DNA of 64,000 nt from Prorocentrum cordatum (Eukaryota > Sar > Dinophyceae > Prorocentrales > Prorocentraceae): NCBI GenBank assembly GCA_963575745.1, contig CAUYUJ010018702.1, positions 60,662 through 124,661 of the forward strand, given 5' to 3'. The notes beneath the pieces are model-generated. The model saw only the letters and a program-made list of their open reading frames with translations, made no database searches and had not been told where the DNA came from. The translations under genes were made by a program, and so were the position numbers. Below, one piece after another: positions 54,780 through 64,000 of this stretch (the stretch's first letter is position 1; each line of letters opens with the position of its first letter).

Positions 54780-54905
54780 GGGGGATGGAGGGGGACGGCT
54801 TTTTTGGAGGAGGCTGCTTCTGAGAAGGCGCTGGCCTCACAACTAACTACAGACAAGGCCCGCGCCTTCTAGGAAGCAGGGATGCTCCTAAGAAGCCTTC
54901 CCTTT
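54780..54905. repeat. Foldback element, CTTCT(A/G)AGAAG type
   Basis: Complementary arms (GAGGCTGCTTCTGAGAAGGC and CGCGCCTTCTAGGAAGCAGG, among others). Related to 2600-2735, with which it shares GCAGGG(A/G)TGCT(C/T)C and AAGAAGCCTTCCC. Confidence 0.55.
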
Positions 54906-55189
54906 CCCCCTGCCCCCCTCTGCGCGAGGACTCTTGCTCCTCTGATCTAGATCGCCCCTCGGGTCGGGCGAAAGGGGGGGATAGCAAAGGGGGGGTTTGA
55001 GAATCAGCTCTCGTAGCTGATAAACCCGGCACCTCCTGGCGCCGGAGGCGGCTATGTATCGAGGAATGGGCCCCTCGGTGGGGCCGAAACCAGCTGCATG
55101 CAGCAAATTTCATAACCCACCCTTTCCCAATCCCCCCCTTTCGTCCGGCCCGAGCGCCCTCTCCTGCATGCCCCCCCCCCTGCGTGCGC

Positions 55190-55381
55190 CGCGGGCCTGT
55201 CGTCCCAGAAGTACACCGTGGTATCGACGTCGACGTCCCCGGCCTTGGCCTTGCGCCAGACGGGGGCGCCGTGGTTGGAGCCCCGGGCGGCGTAGCGGCC
55301 CTCGATGAGGCGCCGCACCTGGAGGAGCCAACGGCTGCACACAGGCAGAAGCTGTCTGAACTCCGCGCGGATGTCTTGGAT
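55190..55381 (-). CDS. Probable exon of an unidentified minus-strand host gene
   Basis: On the minus strand GGCAGCGCAG is followed by IQDIRAEFRQLLPVCSRWLL, then VRRLIEGRYAARGSNHGAPV and WRKAKAGDVDVDTTVYFWDD. This frame has clear protein character while the other five do not. The 3' end is uncertain. Further pieces with coding character lie upstream on the minus strand (about 55880-55970), but no chain could be built. Function unknown. Confidence 0.4.
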
Positions 55382-56159
55382 CTGCGCTGCCTCCCTCCGC
55401 CGCCACCATCCGCCGCATCCCTGCCCCTCACGCTCCATCCGCAGACCTCCCCCCTCCCTCCTCGTCCTCCTGGCTCCTCCTGGCTCCCCCTCCCCTCCTG
55501 CTCTCGAAGAAGAACACGCCATGAACATGAACTTTTGGCGCTCCGCGCGGGTTTCTCGGAACCGCGCTGGACCCCCCCAGCGGCGCCTCCGGCGCCGCCC
55601 CTGGCGTGCTCCGCGCGCCAGGGAGGGGGGCCTAGCGCCGATCCGAAAAGTCCGCGCGGACCTCCAGCAGTGCATGTCTGTGTCGTGCTCTCGTCTCCGA
55701 GGTGCCCGGGGTTGCCCGAGGTGCCCCTGGCAGAAGGGGCCCCCCAGCTTTTTGTTCGCTCCATCCTGGAGCTCCCGGGGCCCCCCCGCGCCTCGTGCGG
55801 GGTGCTCTGGAAGCCGTGGGGGCCCCGTTGAAAAAAGAATCCGGGGGGCACCCTGGGCCAGGTACGCACTTCTGGCCACACGGGAAGGCGCTGCGCCGCG
55901 CCAGGCCCATCTCGAACGGGTGGGAGCGCACGTCCTCCTGCGTCTGCCGCCGCTCCGACTGCCGCATGCGCGCCTGTCTCGGGCGTTGGCACAGCTGGGT
56001 TTCGTGGAACCTGGTTCAGTGCTTTGTACCGGGGGCGGCCCCCCCGTCCCATCTCCACGAATCGGAGCTGCCGTCGCCCGAAAAACACCAGCTACGGCAA
56101 ACCTGGTTTTTTCCCCACATGTTTCGTGGGGTTCTGGTTTTCTTCCCTGCCGCGCCGCA

Positions 56160-56370
56160 CCCGCGACACTCACACACTCACCCACACTCACTCACTCACT
56201 CACTCACTCACTCACACACACACACACATCACTCTTCGTACAGCACAGCTCAGCTCAGCTCAGCTCAGCACAGCTCAGCACACAGCTCAGCTCAGCTCAG
56301 CACACAACACAGCTCAGCACAGCTCAGCACAGCCCAGCACGGCTCAGCTCAGCACGACACAGCACAGCTC
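56160..56370. repeat. CACT, CA and CAGCT simple repeats
   Basis: A CACTCA run (56168-56228) is followed by irregular CAGCT/CAGCA pentamers (about 56241-56370), directly before the 89-bp array. Confidence 0.85.
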
Positions 56371-59300
56371 GTGGCACTTTCTCGACACCACAGGGGGTGC
56401 GCAGGGGTTGGTCTCTCAGCTCGGCCGCTATCCACGACACTGGCGCAAAGCCTGGCAAGCGTGGCACTCTCTCGACACCAAAGGGGGTGGGCAGGGGGTG
56501 GTCTCTCAGCTCGGCCGCTATCCACGACACTGGCGCAAAGCCTAGCAGGCGTGGCACTTTCTCGACACCACAGGGGGTGCGCAGGGGGTGGTCTCTCACC
56601 GCGGTCCCTATACGCCCCAGTCGCCCAGGCATAGCAGGCGTGGCACCTTCTCGACACCGCAGGGGTGCGCAGGGGGTGGTCTCTCTCCGCGGTCTCAACA
56701 CGCCCCAGTCGTCCAGGCATAGCAGGCGTGGCACTTTCTCGACACCACAGGGGGTGCGCAGGGGGTGGTCTCCCCCGCGGTCAGGCCCAGTCGTCAGGCA
56801 TAGCAGGCGTCACTTTCTCGACACCACAGGGGGTGCGCAGGGGGTGGTCTCTCACCGCGGTCTCTATACGCCCCAGTCGCCCAGGCATAGCAGGCGTGGC
56901 ACTTTCTCGACACCACAGGGGGTGCGCAGGGGGTGGTCTCTCACCGCGGTCTCTATACGCCCCAGTCGTCCAGGCATAGCAGGCGTGGCACTTTCTCGAC
57001 ACCACAGGGGGTGCGCAGGGGTGGTCTCTCACCGCGGTCTCTATACGCCCCAGTCGTCCAGGCATAGCAGGCGTGGCACCTTTCTCGACACCACAGGGGG
57101 TGCGCAGGGGGTGGTCTCTCACCGCGGTCTCTATACGCCCCAGCCGTCCAGGCATAGCACTCGCGGCGGGCGCGGGGGGGAAATGAGAAGGGGCGGGACT
57201 TCCGAGGCTTCTGAGAAGTTTCTGGACTTCTGAGAAGGCTTCTGAGAAGTTCTGTCTGTCTTCGAAACAGGCCAAGGAAACGTCTCAGAAGCCCCCCGGA
57301 CTTCTAAGAAGTCCCGCGGCCTTCTGAAAAGGCCTTCTCCTTCTCACTTCCCCCTCTGGGCTCGTCGCCTAATAGCAGGCGTGGCACTTTCTCGACACCA
57401 CAGGGGGTGCGCAGGGGGTGGTCTCTCACCGCGGTCTCTGTACGCCCCAGTCGCCCAGGCATAGCAGGCGTGGCACTTTCTCGACACCACAGGGGGTGCG
57501 CAGGGGGTGGTCTCTCACCGCGGTCTCTATACGCCCCAGTCGTCCAGGCATAGCAGGCGTGGCACTTTCTCGCCACCACAAGGGGGTGCGCAGGGGGTGG
57601 TCTCTCACCGCGGTCTCTATACGCCCCAGTCGTCCAAGCATAGCCGGTGTGGGCACTTTCTCGACACCACAGGGGGTGCGCAGGGGGTGGTCTCTCACCG
57701 CGGTCTCTATACGCCCCAGTCGCCCAGGCATAGCAGGCGTGGACTTTCTCGACACCACAGGGGGTGCGCAGGGGGTGGTCTCTCACTGCGGTCTCTATAC
57801 GCCCAGTCGCCCAGGCATAGCAGGCGTGGCACTTTCTCGACACCACAGGGGGTGCGCAGGGGGTGGTCTCTCACCGCGGTCTCTATACGCCCCAGTCGCC
57901 CAAGGCATAGCAGGCGTGGCACTTTCTCGACACCACAGGGGGTGCGCAGGGGGTGGTCTCTCACGCGGTCTCTATCGCCCCAGTCGCCCAGGCATAAGGC
58001 GTGGCATTTCTCGGCACCATAGGGGGTGCGACTTCACCGCGGTCTCTATACGCCCCAGTCGTCCAGGCACAGCAGGCGTGGCACTTTCTCAACACCATAT
58101 GGGGTGCGCAGGGGGTGGTCTCTCACCGCGGTCTCTATACGCCCCAGTCGTCCAGGCACAGCAGGCGTGGCACTTTCTCGACACCATAGGGGGTGCGCAG
58201 GGGGTGGTCTCTCACCGCGGTCTCTATACGCCCCAGTCGTCCAGGCATAGCAGGCGTGGCACTTTCTCGACACCACAGGGGGTGCGCAGGGGGTGGTCTC
58301 TCACCGCGGTCTCTATACGCCCCAGTCGTCCAGGCATAGCAGGCGTGGCACTTTCTCGACACCACAGGGGGTGCGCAGGGGGTGGTCTCTCACCGCGGTC
58401 TCTATACGCCCCAGTCGTCCAGGCATAGCAGGCGTGGCACTTTCTCGACACCACAGGGGGTGCGCAGGGGGTGGTCTTTCACAGCGGTATCTATACGCCC
58501 ATCGTCCAGGCAAGCAGGCGTGGCACTCCTCGACACCAAAGGGGTTTTTCGGGGGTGTCTCTCACCCCGGCCTCTATCAGTCGGGCCTAGCAGCGTGGCA
58601 CTTTCTCGACACCACAGAGGGTGCGCAGGGGTGGTCTCTCAGCTCGGCCGCTATCCACGACACTGTCGCAAAGCCTAGCAGGCGTGGCATTTCTCGACAC
58701 CACAGGGGGTGCGCAGGGGGTGGTCGCGGCCTATAACGCAGCGTCGTAGGCATAGCAGGCGTGGCACTTTCTCGCACCACAGGGGGCGCGCAGGGGGGTC
58801 CTTCACCGCGGTCTCTATACGCCCTCAGGCGCATGCGTGGCACACACCATAGGGGGTGCGCATAGCTCGGCCGCTAGCACGACGGTCGTCCAGGCACAGC
58901 AGGCGTGGCAATTCTCGACACCACAAGGGGGTGCGCTGGGTGGTCACCGCGGTCTTATGCGCCCCAGTCGTCCAGGCATAGCAGGCGTGGCACTTTCTCG
59001 ACACCACAGGGGGTGCGCAGGGGGTGGTCTCTCACCGCGGTCTCTATACGCCCCAGTCGTCCAGGCATAGCAGGCGTGGCACTTTCTCGACACCACAGGG
59101 GGTGCGCAGGGGGTGGTCTCTCACCGCGGTCTCTATACGCCCCAGTCGTCCAGGCATAGCAGGCGTGGCACTTTCTCGACACCACAGGGGGTGCGCAGGG
59201 GTGGTCTCTCACCGCGGTCTCTATACGCCCCAGTCGTCCAGGCATAGCAGGCGTGGCACTTTCTCGACACCACAGGGGGTGCGCAGGGGGTGGTCTCTCA

Positions 59301-59920
59301 CCGCGGTCTCTATACGCCACTCGTCCAGGCATAGCAGGCGTGGCACTTTCTCGACACCACAGGGGGTGCGCAGGGGGTGGTCTCCACCGCGGTCTCTATA
59401 CGCCCCAGGTCGTCCAGGCATAGCAGGCGTGGCACTTTCTCGACACCACAGGGGGTGCGCAGGGGGTGGTCTCTCACCGCGGTCTCTATACGCCCCAGTC
59501 GTCCAGGCATAGCAGGCGTGGCACTTTCTCGACACCACAGGGGGTGCGCAGGGGGTGGTCTCTCACCGCGGTCTCTATACGCCCCAGTCGTCCAGGCATA
59601 GCAGGCGTGGCACTTTCTCGACACCACAGGGGGTGCGCAGGGGGTGGTCTCTCACCGCGGTCTCTATACGCCCCAGTCGTCCAGGCATAGCAGGCGTGGC
59701 ACTTTCTCGACACCACAGGGGGTGCGCAGGGGGTGGTCTCTCACCGCGGTCTCAATACGCCCCAGTCGTCCAGGCATAGCAGGCGTGGCGCTTTCTCGAC
59801 ACCAAAGGGGGTGCGCAGGGGGTGGTCTCTCACCGCGGTCTCTATACGCCCCAGTCGTCCAGGCATAGCAGGCGTGTAGTTTCTCGACACCATGAGGGGT
59901 GCGCAGGGGGTGGAGTCTAC
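56371..59920. repeat. 89-bp tandem satellite array
   Basis: Roughly 37 head-to-tail copies of an 89-bp unit starting GTGGCACTTTCTCGACACCA and containing GGTGCGCAGGGGGTGGTC and CTATACGCCCCAGTCGTCCA. Because 89 is not a multiple of 3, the frame rotates from copy to copy. Units from 58.98 to 59.88 kb are almost identical; those at 58.5-58.95 kb are scrambled by indels. A variant with AGCTCGGCCGCTATCCACGA in the second half occurs in the first copies and again near 58.64 kb. Interrupted at about 57157-57370 by a foldback element. Confidence 0.95.
57157..57370. mobile_element. Foldback element inside the satellite array
   Basis: A segment rich in CTTCTGAGAAG-type palindromes interrupts the 89-bp units: array sequence ends ...CCAGGCATAGCA and resumes ATAGCAGGCGTGGC. 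ATAGCA is present on both sides, which may be a short target duplication or simply satellite sequence. Confidence 0.5.
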
Positions 59921-59976
59921 CAGGGCGTAGCGCGCGTCACTTGTTCTTGAGGCTACATGGGTACGCAATCAGGGGG

Positions 59977-60000
59977 GGGCGCCATCATCATCATCATCAA
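59977..60000. repeat. (CAT)n microsatellite
   Basis: ATC/CAT repeats just after the satellite array. Confidence 0.85.
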
Positions 60001-60120
60001 CATCATCAGCATTTTCATCATCAAGAATTGTAGTCACCCTGGCTCATGTTGGCTCAGACCGCGCGATATGTGATCGCGGGCGACTGCTAGTGACTTTCCG
60101 TCAAAGGTACGGCCCCCGTC

Positions 60121-60201
60121 ATGGCGCCCAAATGCGCCATGGTCGCGCTGCCACCGCCGTGCGAGCAGCTCAAGGAATCAATGCTCGAGATGGGCGCCGA
60201 G
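60121..60201 (+). CDS. Possible first exon of a host gene
   Basis: An ATG opens MAPKCAMVALPPPCEQLKES, then MLEMGAE directly before GTGAAT, a possible GT donor. The downstream 450 bp are GAG- and CGA-rich and offer no clear second exon. Confidence 0.35.
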
Positions 60202-60374
60202 GTGAATGAAACGAGTGTGGAGGAGTTGGGAGGAGGAGTTGAGAGGAGTGCGGAGGAGTGCAGCAAGATGAGTACAGAAGGAGGTGAGAGGATGAGTTGA
60301 GAGGGGTGCGGAGGAGTTGAGGGAAGTACGGAGGAATTGAGAGGAGTGCGGAGGAGTTGAGAGGATTGGGTGGG

Positions 60375-60635
60375 GCGAGGAGGAGGAGGACGACGACGAC
60401 GACGATGACCACGAGTGCGGCGACGAGTACGACGAGCACTACGAGCACAACGAGTACGACGACGAGGAGTGCGACGACGAGTGCGACGAGCACGACGACG
60501 AATGCGAAGACGAGTACGATGGCGAGGTACGACGACGAGTACGATGACGAGTAAGACGATAGTAGTACGACGAGTACGACGACGAGTACGACGAGTACGA
60601 CGACGAGTACGACAAGTACGACGACGATTCGCGAC
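60375..60635. repeat. (CGA)n-type degenerate microsatellite
   Basis: Repeats of CGACGA and GAGTACGACGA over about 260 bp. Confidence 0.85.
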
Positions 60636-61114
60636 GAGGGTTTAGAACGCAGGATTGCGCAAAGATGGTAATGACAAGCAAACACATAATATTAAAAATC
60701 AGTATGTGGGGTTCCTCGGTAGCGTAATTAGTGAATCTGGCCAAATGATAGGGAGCCCACAAAGGACGTACGCGCCCAGCTATGTACATGAACACGGCCC
60801 CTCGATCCGCGAGACCGGCCGCGTGATACGAACTTTCGGGCAATGCGTACTCTCGAAACCAGCGTGGATTCATGTACGTGTACGTCCTTCTTTCGCTCCT
60901 GAATTGGGGGGCCCCATGGTGCAGGGCCCTACCACCAACTGGGTCCCCTTACCTGGGGTCCTGGCTATACCCGACTGTCGGGCAACGGCAACGATGCGCC
61001 AGCGCCGGCCCGGGTCGGCCCCGGCCAGGGCCGGCCTGGGGCCCCGAAGGTGGTGCGGCGAAGGAGCTTCGCCTGGCGTGCCGCGGCGGAGGCCTCTGCG
61101 ACGTGCAGTTCGCT

Positions 61115-61246
61115 TCGGCGTCCAATTCCCCGTGGAGGTGTCGGCGTCGTGCGCTTCTCTCCCGCAGGATGAGCCAAGACACTCCGCGATGCTCCCTGCC
61201 GAGAAAGGGAAACACAACAGAGCACGGCCTGGCGATGCCAAGGTGA
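61115..61246. repeat. Short inverted-repeat element, family B, diverged copy
   Basis: Shares the order GTCCAATTCCC, CTCCGCGATGCTCC, GCCGAGAAAGG and GGCGATGCCAAG with 232-361. Confidence 0.4.
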
Positions 61247-61270
61247 CAGGACATGTTGTGCAAGCTGATG

Positions 61271-61354
61271 TTAGGTAAATGCTAAACATCGTCCCCCTCA
61301 TATGTTTTTATTATTTTGGGATCTTCCCCCTGTAGAGGGACAAGCCCGACTTAA
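61271..61354. mobile_element. Internally deleted MITE family A, with 8-bp target duplication
   Basis: Only 84 bp: the left end TTAGGT is followed almost at once by interior sequence (AAACATCGTCCCC), and the right end GAGGGACAAGCCCGACTTAA is complete. It is flanked by AGCTGATG at 61263-61270 and 61355-61362. Confidence 0.75.
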
Positions 61355-62129
61355 AGCTGATGGCGTGTCGCTCTGCGTCGTGGTGCGGGAGGCGGGAAAG
61401 AGGAGTTCAGAAGCGCCGAGCTTCACGAGTCGCGCCGAAGCGCGGTGGGGCAAAAACAGGCGGACACAGAGGCACAACTACCGCTACGCCCTCGACCTCT
61501 TACGTGTGCAATCTGACCAAATACTCTACGATGATTGCCTTGCGTTCCACCACCACCTCCACCGCAATAAGTTGGAGGGGGGGGAGGTGGAGGATGAGGA
61601 GGAGGAGGGGGAAGGGGAGGAGGAGGGGGAGGAGGACCCCATCCCCCTCCTACTTATGGTGGCGGTGGTGGAAAATGAACCCATCACATGAGACGAATCC
61701 AGCGGAAGCGACGCGGGCCTCCGACGAGGCCCAGAAAGCCGAAAACGAGAACGGGAGAGCGGCAGCGGTACAAAACAGCCGGCGGCGCGTCACGCCAGGC
61801 AAACGTCCCTGCCGGTACAACCTCCCTGCCCAACTCTGCGGGGGGGTCCCAAAAGGGCCCAGGATGCCCAAGGCGGCGGCGCGACATGCCAGGCAAACGT
61901 CCCTTCGCGTACAGCGCCCGCCAGGCAAACGTCCCTGGCACAAACCTGCGGAAAAATCCCACTCAGGGACCTCCAGACCCGGGTCAACCCAAACCGGGGT
62001 CAATCGGGCCTTGCAAGATCCTGCAGGATGCTGAGCCCAAGCCCGGGTCAATGCACCCCTAGCCCTGCAGGATCCTACAAGATCCAGCCCTCTGGCTGAC
62101 CCCCGTTTGCGAACCCCGACCCCGAAGTT

Positions 62130-62485
62130 AGTTTAGGTCGGGCATGTCCTCCTACATGCTCCAACATAGCCAGAAATACTCCAAAAACGTCACCAGACTA
62201 TTTTTTGACTGTTGAATGTTCCTCCTGTTGAATGTTGTTTCCATCGTACGACCATCTCCCAGAAATCATTTCGAGCACCCAGAAAAGTGTCGAAACAGTG
62301 TCGAACGAGTGTCGCCTCCCAGGGCCCGACACGTCCACCCTCAAGTTTCGGTACTTTCCGGGTGTTCGACATTTTTTCTGTGTGGTGATCTGGGTTAAAG
62401 TAGGTTGGAGCATCATAGCCCCAGACATTTGTTTTTACTATTTTGGCATACTCCTCCTGTAGAAGGGCAAGCCCGACTTGACCCC
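62130..62485. repeat. MITE family A ends around repeat family E
   Basis: A left MITE end (TTAGGTCGGGCATGTCC, 62130 on) runs for about 100 bp into family E sequence (62236-62425), which is followed by a right MITE end (CTCCTGTAGAAGGGCAAGCC to about 62482). Either family E inserted in a MITE or a longer MITE parent includes family E. Confidence 0.5.
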
Positions 62486-62874
62486 AATCGGGGATCTTCT
62501 GACCCGGGTCAATCCAGACCCAGGTCAGCAGGAAACCAAAAACCACAATGCAGGACAAACAACTGCAACGCAGGTCTTCGCAAACCCGGGTCAGCCAATA
62601 TGCGCGGCCGCCTCGCGGCCACGAGCGGCTCGCTCACCCGGGTCAGCCAGAGGGGATCTTCGCAGGATCCTGAAGGATCTGGTGCCCTGGCTGACCCCCG
62701 TCTGCATTGACCCCCGTCTCAAGGCTCCCGACCCAAAGAGCCCCTGGTGGCCCTCGCCAGGCGAGGCATCGGCGTGCCAACTACTGCTGCGCCGCAGGTG
62801 CGGGGGCCGCCCATGGGCGGGCGCCAGCCGACCGACAGCCGACCGCGACACCCCACCCGAGCGAGGCCGACAGG

Positions 62875-63042
62875 CCGCAGGAGGAGGGCGATGAGCGGGA
62901 GGCGGAGGAGGAGGGGGAGGAGAAGGAGGAGGAGGAGGAGGAGGAAGAGGAGGAGTGGGAGGAGGGGAAGGAGGACGACGAGTCGGAGGAGGAGAAGGAG
63001 GAGGAGGAGGAGGAGGGGGGGGAGGAGGAGGACGAGCCTTAG
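62875..63042. repeat. (GAG)n microsatellite
   Basis: GAG/GGA repeats with a few GAC interruptions. Confidence 0.9.
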
Positions 63043-63049
63043 GAAACCG

Positions 63050-63240
63050 GCGGGTAGCAATTAGGGGAACCAGCAATGACATTAACATACCAACTCGGAG
63101 GTCCGCGCGGATTTCTCGGATCGGCGCTGGGACCCCCTGGCGGCGCCTCTGGCGCCGAGGGTTGTCCAGCGCGGATCCAAGAAACCCGCGCGGACCTCTG
63201 AGTTTTGTGTATGTTATTTTTCGTTCCCCTACAATCTGGG
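63050..63240. mobile_element. Foldback MITE with about 90-bp arms
   Basis: The left arm TAGGGGAAC...TAACATAC...GAGGTCCGCGCGG pairs with the right arm CCGCGCGGACCTC...GTATGTTA...GTTCCCCTA. The central part is GGCGCCTCTGGCGCC. A related but shorter palindrome occurs at about 55535-55690, with the same CGCGCGG, TTTCTCGGA and GGCGCC blocks. Confidence 0.6.
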
Positions 63241-63579
63241 ATGGACAGACCCCCCTTTAGTAAAACGTGGTTTAGTGACAACGACCTCGGGCCCAAATCT
63301 GGCGGGCGCAAGCTTGGAAAATGACGGCCGCGGCGCCCTCTCGAGAACCGAAAACGAACACTTCACTAATCGACGTGTCAGGGTAGGAGGTCTGTCCACC
63401 CCCCGATACAATGGGACCTGAAGAAAAATGCCCCAAAGAAGTATTTTTCTTCATCCCCCATTTGGGTCAGCCCCCGAAAGCAGGGCGCGGCGACGCGGCA
63501 CTGGCAAGACCACCGACCGACCCGAGCCGACCGCACGCAGGCGACGTCGACGCTGACTAGCTGACCTGAAGGGGCCCTG

Positions 63580-63695
63580 GGACATACAAATAAATACACA
63601 CAAAAAAAAGGATTCCCCATCGTTTCCCATAGTTTCTGGGTTTCTGTCTTCCCACCCACTGCTCATATGTTCCCTTATTCCCTACCTGGGCTCTG
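63580..63695. repeat. Dispersed repeat family D, copy 3
   Basis: Same order of landmarks as 2333-2470, starting ATAAATAAATACACAC. Confidence 0.55.
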
Positions 63696-63794
63696 CCTGG
63701 GAGGGTTCTTACCCGGTTTGCTTAAAAGGGCCGGGCAATGTAAATGTCCCCGAGCGCTTCCCCCGGCATCCGCCCCGTGGTTACCCCAGTGACG

Positions 63795-63995
63795 TCCCCT
63801 TAGCTTAGCGTTGCTTATCTCATCTTAGCTTAACCTAGCTCAGCTTAGCTTAGCTTAGCTTACCTTACCTTAGCTTAGCTTAGCTTAGTTTAGATTACCC
63901 TAGCCTAGCCTAGGCTAGCTTAGCCTAGCTTAGCTTAGCTTAGCTTAGGTTAGCTTCGCTTAGCTTAACTTAGCTGAACTTAGCTTAGCGCAGCA
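63795..63995. repeat. (TTAGC)n pentanucleotide repeat
   Basis: About 200 bp of TTAGC/AGCTT units with frequent single-base changes, running to the end of the window. Confidence 0.9.
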
Positions 63996-64000
63996 TTCAC

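Noticed and set aside
54847-56191. Long minus-strand frames of about 400 codons
   Set aside because: Mostly Arg/Gly/Pro from GC-rich DNA in overlapping frames; only the short piece at 55190-55381 looks like real protein.
57418-58428. Long plus-strand reading frames across the satellite
   Set aside because: The frame rotates with the 89-bp period, so long open frames appear by chance in a GC-rich repeat; the protein is only repeat sequence.
56371-59920. CRISPR-like regular repeats
   Set aside because: The 89-bp units are contiguous, with no unique spacers, and the genome is eukaryotic. It is a satellite.
63795-63995. Telomere repeat
   Set aside because: TTAGC-type units are irregular and differ from TTTAGGG or TTAGGG; treated as a simple satellite.
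1-64000. tRNA or rRNA genes
   Set aside because: No cloverleaf with matching A and B boxes and no rRNA core sequence was recognised by eye; a dedicated scan could still find one.

Overview
ORGANISM. The window reads as a dinoflagellate nuclear genome; the species cannot be named from it. Evidence: a perfect 22-nt dinoflagellate spliced-leader sequence on the minus strand (50434-50455); small exons that match dinoflagellate protein families, with AG|GC 5' splice sites alongside AG|GT; a LINE of the endonuclease/reverse transcriptase/RNase H type common in dinoflagellates; and very dense microsatellites.

MAIN RESULT. Bases 13153-49646 look like one 36.5-kb DNA transposon. Its two ends are terminal inverted repeats of about 55 bp, with 31 bp identical on the inner side and the outermost 12 bp matching 11/12. 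It is flanked by a perfect 9-bp target-site duplication, GCCTTCTCG (13144-13152 and 49647-49655). The insertion split a minus-strand LINE inside ORF1. Removing the 36.5 kb plus one copy of the duplication rejoins the ORF1 reading frame exactly, between the 3' part (7.1-13.15 kb) and the 5' part (49.65-50.46 kb, which carries the spliced leader).

LAYOUT. 0-7 kb: host DNA with short dispersed families, including a hAT-like MITE with 8-bp target duplications, foldback elements and GAG tracts. 7.1-13.15 kb: 3' part of the LINE (RNase H, RT, AP-endonuclease, ORF1 C-terminus; minus strand). 13.15-49.65 kb: the giant element. It carries a possible minus-strand exon near its left end (15.2 kb), then plus-strand genes: (X) a cytosine-5 methyltransferase-fold gene in at least seven exons (16.6-21.1 kb); (Y) a two-exon gene with a DDE transposase-like arrangement and a C-terminal PHD finger (22.9-29.9 kb); (Z) an unrecognised gene of about 20 small exons ending at 42140; (W) a second unrecognised multi-exon gene (about 42.6-48.5 kb). 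49.65-50.46 kb: 5' part of the LINE. 50.5-64 kb: host repeats, including an inverted-repeat-bounded minisatellite block (51.7-53.5 kb), two MITEs with clear 8-bp duplications, a probable minus-strand host exon (55.2-55.4 kb), an array of an 89-bp satellite (56.4-59.9 kb) and a pentanucleotide repeat at the end.

HOW IT FITS. Gene Y is the best candidate for mobilising the giant element, and gene X may be an epigenetic cargo gene. Genes Z and W have no recognised function. The short repeat families outside were not seen inside 13.15-49.65 kb, which agrees with the interior having arrived as one unit. All exon boundaries were read by eye and need transcript support.
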